From positions 1 through 64,000 of the IMG/VR virus record IMGVR_UViG_3300042554_001774: a stretch of DNA of 64,000 nt, one strand, 5' to 3'. The position numbers and the translations under genes are program-made. The notes beneath the pieces were generated by a model. It made no database searches. It was given only the letters and a program-made list of their open reading frames with translations, and was not told the origin of the DNA. Shown piece by piece: positions 18,719-26,652 of the stretch. Every line of letters begins with the position of its first letter. Positions within the stretch are counted from its first letter, which is position 1. The DNA is from a virus.

Positions 18719-19696
18719 TTAAGCACCCATATCCAAGTCTTTTAGGATCGCCTCTGCCAGGAAATTGTCACCAGGAACCCCCCACCCAAACCGAACGTCA
18801 AACCCTTCAGCGCCAGCGTCCTTAAGGACTTGCTTGAAGTAGTTCCTTAGGTCCTCGGCTGACCTAAAGGCAGGTCGCCCCTGTCGCAGCCATAGCTCCA
18901 TTAAGCACGCCAGGAAACCAGCCCCTTGGGGTGTTGCCATGGAGGTTCCGCTGAGGGTTCTCCAGCCACTCCCGCTGTTCGAGAACGAGATGACATTCGA
19001 CCCTGGGCAGGCCCAATCGATCTCTCGCCCGCCAGAGCTGAAGTTAGATATCTTTCCGCCCTCAGCGTAGGAGCCTGTACATAGGCAGTTTTCGTACTTA
19101 GCTGGCCAGCCAATCGTATTTGAGCCGTTATACCCTGCGTTGCCAGCGGCTGCCGTTACGATACAACCCTTAGACCAGGCGTAGTCAATAGCATCGTTGG
19201 TTGGCTTATACGATCCGCCACCACCAAGTGACATGCTGATGATGTGCGCGCCTTGATCAGCAGCCCACCTGATGCCCGCTGCAATGCCGTCAGAACCGCC
19301 TGAACCTCCGTTAGACAATACCTTGCCGACGATGAGGTCTGCATCAGGCGCTAAGCCAAGCGAGTTACCTGCAGTATCCCTGCGGCACATGACACTACCT
19401 ATGCAGTGACTACCGTGGCCCGACCGTAGATCCTCAGTTGACTCGCCAGAGATGAACGACTTCTTGGCGATTGGCTCTGGCCCGAAGGCGTGCTTTGTGT
19501 ATCCAGTGTCCAGTACGGCTACACGGATATCCTTGCCGGTGGCAACTTGCCATAGCTTCTCCTTGATCCAGTCGAACCGATGCCACGCATCTGGAACCGT
19601 ACTGGCCTCATGGACGAAGAGTGGCCCAATTACATCGTCTGGGGGGAGCGATACAATTGGACCACCGAATTCAGGACCGTCATAAATGTCTTCCAT
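18719..19696 (-). CDS. Subtilisin-like serine protease (S8 family)
   Basis: All three catalytic motifs are present: Asp63 in VAVLDTGYT, His94 in SGHGSHCIG, and Ser252 in SGTSMATPQGAG. The oxyanion Asn lies in TAAAGNAGYN and the substrate strand in MSLGGGGS. About 325 residues, close to a bare catalytic domain; only about 55 residues precede the Asp strand, so there is little or no propeptide and no signal peptide. I prefer the ATG at 19696 (AAGGAA upstream) over a GTG at 19714. Subtilases are unusual in phages. Here it could process virion proteins, degrade a proteinaceous host surface layer, or serve in lysis, since no lysozyme is visible in this window. Confidence 0.9.
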   Translation of the reverse strand: MEDIYDGPEFGGPIVSLPPDDVIGPLFVHEASTVPDAWHRFDWIKEKLWQVATGKDIRVAVLDTGYTKHAFGPEPIAKKSFISGESTEDLRSGHGSHCIGSVMCRRDTAGNSLGLAPDADLIVGKVLSNGGSGGSDGIAAGIRWAADQGAHIISMSLGGGGSYKPTNDAIDYAWSKGCIVTAAAGNAGYNGSNTIGWPAKYENCLCTGSYAEGGKISNFSSGGREIDWACPGSNVISFSNSGSGWRTLSGTSMATPQGAGFLACLMELWLRQGRPAFRSAEDLRNYFKQVLKDAGAEGFDVRFGWGVPGDNFLAEAILKDLDMGA

Positions 19697-19713
19697 GACA
19701 GAATGTTCCTTCA

Positions 19714-19731
19714 CTCGCCATATAAGGCGAG
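19714..19731 (-). promoter_or_regulatory. Small hairpin just upstream of protease RBS
   Basis: A perfect 6-bp stem (CTCGCC/GGCGAG) with a 6-base loop sits immediately 5' of the AAGGAA ribosome-binding site of the protease gene, preceded by a T-run on the minus strand. It might modulate translation or protect a processed 5' end. It is not a standard terminator because the T-run is on the wrong side. Confidence 0.35.
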
Positions 19732-19776
19732 CCTAAATCGAAAAAAACAGCAAAAAAGATAAGAACTAGCGACCTG

Positions 19777-20097
19777 CTAACTCTTTCGGCGACTCATGAT
19801 CCACTGAATGATTGCGATCATGATTGGAATGTATGGAAGTGGGTTGAAGTTCGGGTCCGCAGTGTTGGCCGAGAACTCCAGCGACTCCAACTCCTTGATG
19901 GCGGCATCGATTTCAACTTCTGTGTCACTATCCTCCATAACCGAGAAGATAGGGCCCTTTTCGAGCAGGGCACCGATTTCGCCGACCGCAGCCCCGGCGA
20001 GCTTTAGTAATTGCCCGCGAGGCGGGTCTCCAGCGCGGACCAGGCGGATTGCTGCTAGGACGTGATCAATTGGTAGGCGAGCTTCGAAAGCGTACAT
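19777..20097 (-). CDS. Small protein with C-terminal membrane segment (106 aa)
   Basis: A soluble N-terminal two thirds with an amphipathic helix (GQLLKLAGAAVGEIGALLEK) is followed by one C-terminal hydrophobic span (PYIPIMIAIIQWIM) and a basic SRRKS tail. A C-terminal anchor with positive tail is compatible with a holin or a tail-anchored membrane factor. It has its own 113-bp leader carrying the recurrent TTGCCATATACCA motif, so it may head a transcription unit that includes the protease. Not recognised. Confidence 0.6.
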   Translation of the reverse strand: MYAFEARLPIDHVLAAIRLVRAGDPPRGQLLKLAGAAVGEIGALLEKGPIFSVMEDSDTEVEIDAAIKELESLEFSANTADPNFNPLPYIPIMIAIIQWIMSRRKS

Positions 20098-20193
20098 AAC
20101 TGTTCCTTGTGTGGTTTAGGGGACTACTTGAGCGAAGTGCTCTCTATTTATTCTCATTTGAAAAGATTTTTGTTTTGCCACTCCGTGTGAGTG

Positions 20194-20207
20194 TGGTATA
20201 TGGCAAG
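20194..20207 (-). promoter_or_regulatory. Recurrent motif CTTGCCATATACCA, copy 1
   Basis: Identical to the copies at 49682-49695 and 51172-51185. It lies 3 bases after the stop of the gene at 20211 and about 97 bases before the ATG at 20097. A TGGCAA follows 20 bases later on the same strand, so TTGCCA and TGGCAA could pair. I see no good -10 box 16-18 bases downstream of TTGCCA in this copy. Confidence 0.45.
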
Positions 20208-20210
20208 GTT

Positions 20211-20666
20211 CTAGCGGTCAAAAATGGATCGCTTGAGGATTACGGCATTGATGGCCATTCTGATTGCCGTCTCCCCCCACGGGACGCCCATCTTCACAGC
20301 GGTCTTGTGGATCTTATGGATGATTTGCTCCTTTTGGTTCTTAACCTGATCTAGGGTCATTGCGTTCATGGCATCTTGTGTACCGGAGCAGCCGCATCCT
20401 TCCTTCTTCTTGATTAACACTCCAAATATCTTGGATAGATCGTCGCCTATGGAGCTGCCGCCAAGCTCCATAGATTCAATAGCCGCCTCGATCTTATCCT
20501 CTGGTAGTAGTGAGATATTGTGCTCATTGAGCCTCTTGGGTCTACTGCAGCTTAGGCATGCCTGACATGTATCCTGTTTTGCGTTGATTGCCTGCGAAGC
20601 AATTAACGACAAGATCTCGCAGTTGCCATCGGAGAGGTGCTCGCACTCAATTGGGGCATTGCTCAT
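20211..20666 (-). CDS. Cys-rich small protein in sugar cassette (151 aa)
   Basis: The N-terminal half holds clustered Cys (CEHLSDGNCEI, CQACLSCSR) and the middle a GCGCSG, suggesting metal binding. The C-terminal helix pair (KTAVKMGVPWGETAIRMAIN) resembles the end of the protein at 23850-24338, which also has a CxxC and a helical tail. It directly follows galE, ending the glycosylation cassette. A scaffold or accessory for the transferases is possible; there is no direct evidence. Confidence 0.6.
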   Translation of the reverse strand: MSNAPIECEHLSDGNCEILSLIASQAINAKQDTCQACLSCSRPKRLNEHNISLLPEDKIEAAIESMELGGSSIGDDLSKIFGVLIKKKEGCGCSGTQDAMNAMTLDQVKNQKEQIIHKIHKTAVKMGVPWGETAIRMAINAVILKRSIFDR

Positions 20667-21656
20667 TTACTTGCTGGTTCTATAGCCATGGGGGTGGTCC
20701 CTGTGCCATCTCCAGGCCGTTTCGATTGTTTCTTTTATCGATGTGTATCTGGGGTTCCATGCTAATACTCTCCTGGCTAGCGCGCAGTCGGCTACTAACT
20801 GCGGAGGGTCTCCGGGTCTTCTTGGTGCGACTCTTGTTGGGATGTCATTGCCAGTTACGTCCTTGCATGCCGATATCACTTCTAGGACACTGTGCCCAGT
20901 GCCAGTTCCGAGGTTCAACTGAATGTGCTTACTGGGTTCAAGTACATTGATTGCATTTATGTGCGCTTCGGCTAAGTCGCTTACATGTACGTAGTCTCTA
21001 ATGCATGTTCCGTCGTGAGTCTCGTAGTCGTCTCCTAGTATGTCTATATGGTCCAGTTGTCCTAGTGCGACTTTTAGTGCCAGTGGGATCAGGTGGCTTT
21101 CCGGCGAGTGGTCTTCTCCGATTCTTCCAGATTCACTTGCTCCAACTGCATTGAAATACCGAAGTGATGCTGCTGCGAATCCGTATGCGAGTGAGTAATC
21201 TGTCAGGGCCTGCTCTATTGCGAGCTTAGTGAATCCGTATGGGCTTTGAGGTGTCTTGCGTGTCGTCTCTGTTATTTTGCTTGAGCCTACTGTTCCATAT
21301 ACAGCGGCTGAACTGGATGAGACAATCATGCGGACGCCCGTCTCTCGCATTGCGTCCAGTAGGTTGAGTGTGAATGTGAGGTTGTTTGAGTAGTACCTTC
21401 CGGGGTCGGCCACTGACTCGCCAACGCTCGTTAAAGCCGCAAAGTGGATCACGGCTTCAATGTGGTTGTTCCTGAGTATCTTAGTGATCCTACCTTTGTC
21501 GCTTAAGCATCCTTTAGCTAAGATTCCTCGTGGTATGCTTTCTTTGTGTCCAGTGCAGAGGCTGTCATACACGGTTGTGTTGTGTCCGCAGTCTATTAGT
21601 CGCTCCACAGTGTGCGACCCAATGTATCCTGCGCCGCCAGTTACAAGGATGTTCAT
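20667..21656 (-). CDS. galE: UDP-glucose 4-epimerase (GalE-like SDR)
   Basis: Full-length extended short-chain dehydrogenase (329 aa). The NAD-binding TGGAGYIGSH is at residues 6-15, the catalytic Ser/Thr region is SSSSAAVYG, and the YxxxK catalytic pair is in YGFTKLAIEQ. The GalE signatures NLGTGTGHSVLEV and a C-terminal ADCALARRVLAWNPRY are present. It interconverts UDP-glucose and UDP-galactose, supplying UDP-Gal to the two adjacent glycosyltransferases. The stop abuts the Cys-rich gene start, so the cassette looks like one operon. Confidence 0.92.
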   Translation of the reverse strand: MNILVTGGAGYIGSHTVERLIDCGHNTTVYDSLCTGHKESIPRGILAKGCLSDKGRITKILRNNHIEAVIHFAALTSVGESVADPGRYYSNNLTFTLNLLDAMRETGVRMIVSSSSAAVYGTVGSSKITETTRKTPQSPYGFTKLAIEQALTDYSLAYGFAAASLRYFNAVGASESGRIGEDHSPESHLIPLALKVALGQLDHIDILGDDYETHDGTCIRDYVHVSDLAEAHINAINVLEPSKHIQLNLGTGTGHSVLEVISACKDVTGNDIPTRVAPRRPGDPPQLVADCALARRVLAWNPRYTSIKETIETAWRWHRDHPHGYRTSK

Positions 21657-21671
21657 ATGTCTGTCGAGAGA

Positions 21672-22835
21672 TTAGAGTTTTGCCATTGCGCAGCAGTCCT
21701 CTAGGATTGCGAGTCTTGCCTTTCCGTGCATGCCGATTATGTGCTGCATCCATGAATCATGGCTGTATGACCCCCAGAATGTTGATGGCGCAATGTGATG
21801 GACATCTTCGAGGAGTATGTTATCGTTCGCTCTTGGTGATAATATCTTTGTCAGCGCCCCTTCTTCGTGAGGATACCGCCGAGCGTACTCTCTGTAGTTA
21901 AGTGATCTATCAATGACTTCTCGCATGTGTGGCTGAGTTCGCACTCCAAACCAGCATGTGTTTAGTAGTCCTTCGTAGAATCCTTGTATTTTGTATGCAC
22001 CGCCGATTAAATCGAATCCATGTAGTGACCATATGTGAAGAGGTATTGGGTTTGTGAATACGATATCAGCATCTATCCACCATATGATTTTTTTTTCTGG
22101 ATACATGTCCCATGTTTTTTGTATTGCGGATATTTTAGACCACTGTGGATCAGTGCCTGGTGGTGGGGGGAGCGACATCGCTTCATAAGTGTATCCAAAG
22201 TGTTCGCAATATTTCCTGTGGTTGTCTTTAATGCAGTCTGGCCAGAAGTTTCCATGAAAGTTAGATATCACTACAATCTCGTCTGGTGTATAGTAACCTC
22301 GTTTTAGTATGTACCAGTCTAGTCCGTCAGATGTCCTAAATAAGGCGAGGTTGTTTTTTTTTGTGAAATCCATTACGGCTTGTGATACTGCGAACCAAGT
22401 GCTCTTATCCTCGCTTAATCCCGTCCGGAAGTCGTCGCCAGCCAGTATCCCTCCGTCTGCCACTTTAGGCCACCATGCGTTCAGTTCTTGAGTGACGTGC
22501 CGGTAGCCATGGTTTGAGTCTAAGTATACACAGCCAACGCTACCGTCCTGGAATGATGATGATGCCAGTATACTATCATCTCGAATTATTCTGTGCCTCT
22601 CTGAGACCGATGCGAATATTTTATCAAAGTGCGATTGCGATACATTGCTGCCGTCTGGGTACTGGTGATCTGACTGAGATTTGTATGTGTCAATTCCAAT
22701 GCACTCGCCTCCCCAGATTGACTTAACGTGATCTATGTGGTGGCCTTCAAATACACCGCACTCTACGTATGGTAGGGTTATATTGAGGTTCTTCATCATC
22801 CACGGTAGGTGCTCTCTATGTTCGTACCACGACAT
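21672..22835 (-). CDS. Methyltransferase-glycosyltransferase fusion
   Basis: 387 residues with two parts. Residues 1 to about 170 look like a class I SAM methyltransferase of the TylF/MT_24 sort: a glycine loop in YVECGVFEGHH, an acidic IGIDTY strand end, and GCVYLDSNHGYRHV followed by GGILAGDDF. Residues of about 190-387 look like a GT34/GT-A galactosyltransferase: VISNFHGNFW start, KISAIQKTWDMYPEKKIIW, a DxD metal site in WIDADIVFTNP, and a late DSWMQHIIGMHG. Fusing a sugar or acceptor methylase to a transferase suggests capped, methylated glycans. Assignments are by motif. Confidence 0.75.
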   Translation of the reverse strand: MSWYEHREHLPWMMKNLNITLPYVECGVFEGHHIDHVKSIWGGECIGIDTYKSQSDHQYPDGSNVSQSHFDKIFASVSERHRIIRDDSILASSSFQDGSVGCVYLDSNHGYRHVTQELNAWWPKVADGGILAGDDFRTGLSEDKSTWFAVSQAVMDFTKKNNLALFRTSDGLDWYILKRGYYTPDEIVVISNFHGNFWPDCIKDNHRKYCEHFGYTYEAMSLPPPPGTDPQWSKISAIQKTWDMYPEKKIIWWIDADIVFTNPIPLHIWSLHGFDLIGGAYKIQGFYEGLLNTCWFGVRTQPHMREVIDRSLNYREYARRYPHEEGALTKILSPRANDNILLEDVHHIAPSTFWGSYSHDSWMQHIIGMHGKARLAILEDCCAMAKL

Positions 22836-22854
22836 GTCTATTTCCTTATTGTTT

Positions 22855-23853
22855 CTATTTTGCCTGTTCTTCTATGTCTTCCACAGATCCTGCACTGTCA
22901 ATTGCTATCCACTCTACATCTGGCAAGCATTCCTTAAGCTCATCCAGTGTCACTTCTGGGTGGTACAGTGCCGGTATTCTTCCTGACTCATAAGCTTCTC
23001 TTGAGACAAAGCCCCACCAATAATTAAATGCCCTGGCTGGGTTCTTCATTTGGGCCGCTGCTTCTATTGATATGTCGATACCATTCGCACCAATGTTGTT
23101 TCCGAAGTGTAAGAAGTGTACGCAGTCCTTACGGAATGCAGGGTTAGCCCGATACAGTATGCATTTATTGGGTATCTTTTCGTTTGAGGCATATTTTTCT
23201 GGGTTTGTAAAAAAGGCGACACCTTCTTCTTTACCGGAAATGTCAGACTTAAAGCCGTGCTGGCCTACGTACCACTTGTTAGGGCAGTATACTGCATTTC
23301 TTGCATCTTCATGGAACCTTCCCAGGTGGTGGTCAATATGGAATGAGTGTTCGAATGGTAGGTGCGAGCAGTGCTGGTAGATAGCAATCATTCCTGGCCT
23401 ATTCACAGCAAAGCAGTGGGTTCTGTTTACGTTGTATGGCCTAAGTACGTGTTCGTTTATCCTCTTGGGCCGGTGCGAGTTGACGTGCATCAGTTGTCCG
23501 CCAAGGTACGCCTGCTGCCAGTGGTCTGGTAGGTTGTCGAGGAATATATTGGCTTGATCGAAATCATCATGGAACTGAGCGTCATCCTCGAATACAATGT
23601 AGGAGGATATTCTGTTGTTGAGGCAGTACTCGAGGATTTGCATGTGCGACCTGTAGCATCCCCACGCCCCGCCACCAGCCTTCCAGTTATCAGGTGGTGG
23701 GCACATCGTTCCGCTGATTGCTGGCCACACTTCAACTTCAGGCAGCCAATCGCATTTTGGCAGGCCATCCAGAAAGCTCTTGAGCCTCAATGGCCTGTCT
23801 TTGAGGCTTATGACGAAAGCTTTTTCGAGTGTCATTTTGTTTGGTGAGTTCAA
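22855..23853 (-). CDS. Glycosyltransferase family 25-like
   Basis: 332 residues. Family signs are the opening KAFVISLKDRPLR, GAWGCYRSHMQILEYCL, and the DxD-type VFEDDAQF, as in LPS galactosyl- and glucosyltransferases. The C-terminal 100 residues extend beyond the usual domain and end acidic. I keep the TTG at 23853 (GGAG about 8 bases upstream, overlapping the previous stop); the ATG at 23835 is an alternative. It belongs to a cassette with GalE and the fusion transferase, next to the poly-Ser protein, a plausible acceptor. Confidence 0.8.
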   Translation of the reverse strand: MNSPNKMTLEKAFVISLKDRPLRLKSFLDGLPKCDWLPEVEVWPAISGTMCPPPDNWKAGGGAWGCYRSHMQILEYCLNNRISSYIVFEDDAQFHDDFDQANIFLDNLPDHWQQAYLGGQLMHVNSHRPKRINEHVLRPYNVNRTHCFAVNRPGMIAIYQHCSHLPFEHSFHIDHHLGRFHEDARNAVYCPNKWYVGQHGFKSDISGKEEGVAFFTNPEKYASNEKIPNKCILYRANPAFRKDCVHFLHFGNNIGANGIDISIEAAAQMKNPARAFNYWWGFVSREAYESGRIPALYHPEVTLDELKECLPDVEWIAIDSAGSVEDIEEQAK

Positions 23854-24338
23854 TTACTCGCTCCGCTATTGCAACTTCCCATTTTTGTTCTAGCCTTATT
23901 AATGGCTCTTTTGACGATTAACTCCGACACGAATCTGGAGAATGGTAGCCCTCTTTGGTGCGATGCCTCCTTTAGTCGATGGCAAATGTAATCCATCTGT
24001 TTTTCGCACATATCAGGCCCCCACCTATTCATTTTAGCTTCGAGATCTTGGCATGGCTTGCATCCATGTTGGTTTGGGATAGGGAACCATGATATGATCT
24101 TCTTGAGTTCCGTTCCAACCATGCCAGTTTCGCTGGTTGCCATGCTGCTGGTTGACATGCTATTAATCGGTTCGCTTGGTAGGTCCGGGTACTCATTCTT
24201 AATGTTGAGGTACTCGTCTGGCTCTATGTAGAAGAACTCGTCGTCAGGTACTGTCGATGACGATTGAAGTCTCTCTATGTATCCACTTGCCTTGCGGTCC
24301 TGTTTTGATGCAGCCAGTGACTTTCGGATCTTCATCAT
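23850..24338 (-). CDS. Small CxxC helical protein in sugar cassette (162 aa)
   Basis: The basic N-terminus and acidic middle are followed by a CKPCQDLEAKMNRWG motif, a second Cys pair (MCEKQMDYICHRL) and helices ending in a basic Cys-containing tail. The CxxC-plus-helices layout is found in small proteins beside glycosyltransferases. The ATG overlaps the stop of the poly-Ser gene, so the two are translationally coupled. It resembles the C-terminal half of the protein at 20211-20666. Function unknown. Confidence 0.6.
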   Translation of the reverse strand: MMKIRKSLAASKQDRKASGYIERLQSSSTVPDDEFFYIEPDEYLNIKNEYPDLPSEPINSMSTSSMATSETGMVGTELKKIISWFPIPNQHGCKPCQDLEAKMNRWGPDMCEKQMDYICHRLKEASHQRGLPFSRFVSELIVKRAINKARTKMGSCNSGASN

Positions 24339-25138
24339 GGAGGTAGCTCCTCGTCACATTCTAGGCAGGTTACGTAGAAGTATTTTAGACACCCATCAAA
24401 CATTGCGATGTAGTGTTCGGCTGTACCAGTCCCGCACCCAATAAAATCAAGCTCGACCCACATATCAAGAGTTCCGCCCGGAGGTATGGATATATTGGTG
24501 GAGTCTCTATTGAAGTTTATACCAGTTGGGTAGCCTCCAACGTAACCGTGAGACGCCGCAACCACATGGCCAAGCAAGCAATTTTGCTGCACTGGTGCAA
24601 ACTCACAGTTGAAACTCGAAGGGTCAGACTCCCCTGCTCTACATGGCGGAGCACCTGCTTGGCAGTCCTCGCCATCTATTGGGTGTGTTGTCCATGTGCA
24701 TAATCCATCGTTGAATATCGTCCAGGATATTCTGACTCTTGCTGGTATCTTATTACCATCACTATCTATAGTGGAGCAGGCTCTTTCGGGACTCATTGCA
24801 GGTGGTGGATCATTTGAGACTCCTCTAGGTGCTCGACAGATTGAGTCAAAAATAGGTCCGCAGAATTCGTTAGGGAAGGCAGTATATCCATCCCACGCAA
24901 TGCAGCAATTACATGGCGCGGAACTAGAACTGGAACTAGAACTGGAGCTAGAACTGGAACTAGGGCTGGAACTAGGTCTGGAACTAGGGCTGGAACTAGA
25001 ACTGGAACTAGAACTAGAACTGGAACTGGAACTGGAACTAGAACTGGAACTAGAACTGGAACTGGAACTGGAACTGGAACTAGAGCTAGAACTGGAACTG
25101 GAGCTAGAGCTACCGCAGCAGCAGAATCTTGTTGGCAT
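24335..25138 (-). CDS. Cys and poly-serine protein, putative surface glycoprotein
   Basis: 267 residues. After MPTRFCCCG comes an almost pure serine tract of about 64 residues broken only by three Pro and one Arg, then a Cys-rich start (PCNCC) and a beta-rich, Cys-paired domain of about 180 residues with NDGLCTWTTHP and PPGGTLDMWVELDFIGCG. The serine codons are mixed (AGT, AGC, TCC, TCT). The tract could be a flexible stalk and an O-glycosylation target, given the galE and two transferases directly downstream. The Cys-rich C-terminal domain is probably exposed and disulfide bonded. No domain recognised with certainty. Confidence 0.7.
   Translation of the reverse strand: MPTRFCCCGSSSSSSSSSSSSSSSSSSSSSSSSSSSSSSSSSSSSSSSSSPSSRPSSSPSSSSSSSSSSSSSSAPCNCCIAWDGYTAFPNEFCGPIFDSICRAPRGVSNDPPPAMSPERACSTIDSDGNKIPARVRISWTIFNDGLCTWTTHPIDGEDCQAGAPPCRAGESDPSSFNCEFAPVQQNCLLGHVVAASHGYVGGYPTGINFNRDSTNISIPPGGTLDMWVELDFIGCGTGTAEHYIAMFDGCLKYFYVTCLECDEELPP
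24919..25112. repeat. Degenerate hexamer repeat encoding the serine tract
   Basis: Imperfect tandem GGAACT/AGAACT hexamers (plus-strand reading) fill about 190 bases. They encode Ser pairs on the minus strand. The pattern can expand or shrink by slippage in steps of two codons without breaking frame. Confidence 0.9.
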
Positions 25139-25184
25139 CTTATAGAGTCGCCGCCATGATTAAATATTGCTTTGGCATGTTTTG

Positions 25185-25538
25185 TTAATTGCCAGCGCAG
25201 CACCTATTGAATGCCGTCCATTCTGGCACGCCACTAACGCCAACCGTCCTATGTGCCCACAAGTACACACCGCTAATGTCTTCATCATTGATGCACCCAG
25301 ACGGATCTTTAACTAGGACTGCAGACCCAATCAAATGCGATGCTATTTGAGATGCCCTTGACACCATCAGGTTAACTCCACCTTCTGCCTGTGACACGAC
25401 CAATCCCTCAATGGTTCCGTAGCTCTCTGCTGTTGGATAATACCATAGCGGCAGCGGGATCTGATTCAGCGGGGACATTACTTGCCCCCTGTGAGTTATG
25501 TCGCCTCCGCCAAGATGGCGATTGACTGCGTCAACCAT
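25185..25538 (-). CDS. Hypothetical structural-region protein (117 aa)
   Basis: A short beta-rich protein starting MVDAVNRHLGGG, with SRASQIASHLIG and a closing CC pair (NRCCAGN). The start is 5 bases after the decoration-like gene, and the poly-Ser gene follows. Conserved position suggests a virion or fibre-associated component. Not recognised. Confidence 0.55.
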   Translation of the reverse strand: MVDAVNRHLGGGDITHRGQVMSPLNQIPLPLWYYPTAESYGTIEGLVVSQAEGGVNLMVSRASQIASHLIGSAVLVKDPSGCINDEDISGVYLWAHRTVGVSGVPEWTAFNRCCAGN

Positions 25539-25543
25539 TTGCT

Positions 25544-25951
25544 TTATGGCTTGAGTGTGTTGGTTACGAGCGGATTGAACATTAGCGTCGATGAATCCGT
25601 TGCCGCGCCAAGTATCGTTAGGTAGTTACTAGGTGCAAGATCGGCGATTGGTGCGATTGCACCAGCTGTAGCGCTGAGAATGTATGTCTCGCCGACAGTG
25701 AGTGTGGCACCGAGGTCTATCCTTGATCCAGGGAGTGCGTATATTACTGTCCCGCCAGATGTTGCTGGTGTTAGCGATATACCGACAACGACAGCTTTAT
25801 CGATTCCGTCGTTGTTGTCGCACAGGAGTAACTGACCGCCTGATTCGTACAATGGCTGGCCCTGTGTTATCGTCGCACCGGCGACTCCAGAACCAAACGG
25901 TCCCTGGTTTTTGAGTTTAACATTTGCTGCTGTTTGTGATAGGTTCGCCAT
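25544..25951 (-). CDS. DUF2190-like capsid decoration / head-fibre protein
   Basis: 135 residues with the pattern of small phage cement or head-fibre proteins: TITQGQPLYESGG (the 'GQPVY' turn), VVVGISLTPATSGG, a GSRIDLGATLTVGETYILS stretch and a final LTILGAATDS. These domains bind capsid surfaces as beta-tulip folds. It lies far from the capsid gene but in the same strand group. The family is inferred from sequence pattern. Confidence 0.6.
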   Translation of the reverse strand: MANLSQTAANVKLKNQGPFGSGVAGATITQGQPLYESGGQLLLCDNNDGIDKAVVVGISLTPATSGGTVIYALPGSRIDLGATLTVGETYILSATAGAIAPIADLAPSNYLTILGAATDSSTLMFNPLVTNTLKP

Positions 25952-25963
25952 TTGGTGCTATTG

Positions 25964-26452
25964 TCAGTCGGACAATCCCTGTATTGAGCTGAAGTTGATT
26001 TTTCTTTTCGTTGTTTTATTTGAAATCGATACTGGTAGCGTGTAAGTGCTATCCATAAAGCCTATCTCAGGGTAGAAGACATCCCACCCATCATCCCTGT
26101 CTATGCACCTAACGACATAGTGGACAGTCTCACCAAACCCAGACCCCCTGTTCTCTAGGCCGTTGGATATGATCTTACTTATCCACGCCTGGCCCTCGCC
26201 CCATCCTCTCCAATCGCCTGAGTTTATTGAGTTGATTTCGTTTCTAAATTGGCTGTCACTGTACGACTTGAACTTGAAAATGTGAAAGACAGCCACTGCT
26301 ACAGGTTCCATCAGTGGCAGTATTGGGAGTTTATTTCCGGATGTTCGTATTGGCGTCCCATTTGAGGTTTTCCAAGCAGGCAGCCATATCACTTCGGAGG
26401 ACCGAGTGATGATGGCTGGCTTGTTGGAGATGTTAGGGGCGCTGAACGACAT
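25964..26452 (-). CDS. Hypothetical protein (162 aa)
   Basis: A compact protein with many aromatic residues (VIWLPAW, DWRGWGEGQAW) and an alpha/beta pattern; no signal peptide or membrane segment. It lies between the 39-residue basic gene and the decoration-like gene. Probably a small virion component. No motif recognised. Confidence 0.55.
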   Translation of the reverse strand: MSFSAPNISNKPAIITRSSEVIWLPAWKTSNGTPIRTSGNKLPILPLMEPVAVAVFHIFKFKSYSDSQFRNEINSINSGDWRGWGEGQAWISKIISNGLENRGSGFGETVHYVVRCIDRDDGWDVFYPEIGFMDSTYTLPVSISNKTTKRKINFSSIQGLSD

Positions 26453-26467
26453 CTTCTGGCGGTCTTA

Positions 26468-26587
26468 CTACTTGGCAGGTTTCTTGGTGGGTGACTTCTT
26501 CTTGTCATCCTTCTTCATTAGCCACGGTGGCATCTTGCCGCTTGGTTTGGTGGACTTGCCAGATGTTTTGCATGAAGACTTTTTCAT
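26468..26587 (-). CDS. Very small Lys-rich protein (39 aa)
   Basis: A 39-codon gene with an AAGGA box 6 bases before its ATG at 26587. It begins MKKSSCKTSGKS and ends in a Lys/Pro-rich tail (KKSPTKKPAK), with a central KMPPWLMKK. It fills what would otherwise be a 200-base gap in the operon. A DNA-binding or packaged basic peptide is possible. Confidence comes from the ribosome site and fit, not from homology. Confidence 0.6.
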   Translation of the reverse strand: MKKSSCKTSGKSTKPSGKMPPWLMKKDDKKKSPTKKPAK

Positions 26588-26652
26588 TGCGATTCCTTTT
26601 GAGTGAATGATCTGCCTCTCTGTGTATTATTCCCGTTGCGAAAGATTTTCTT

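Noticed and set aside
19741-19775. Rho-independent terminator before the protease gene
   Set aside because: The T-runs precede rather than follow the hairpin on the minus strand.
24919-25112. Possible CRISPR-like array
   Set aside because: The repeats are 6-base steps with no spacers; they encode serine pairs.
24609-25145. Plus-strand frame rich in alternating Glu-Leu
   Set aside because: It is the antisense reading of the serine-codon repeat; the minus strand has a start, flanking Cys-rich domains and operon context.
24793-25203. Minus-strand frame rich in Val-Pro repeats
   Set aside because: It is another frame of the same hexamer repeat, with no domain on either side.
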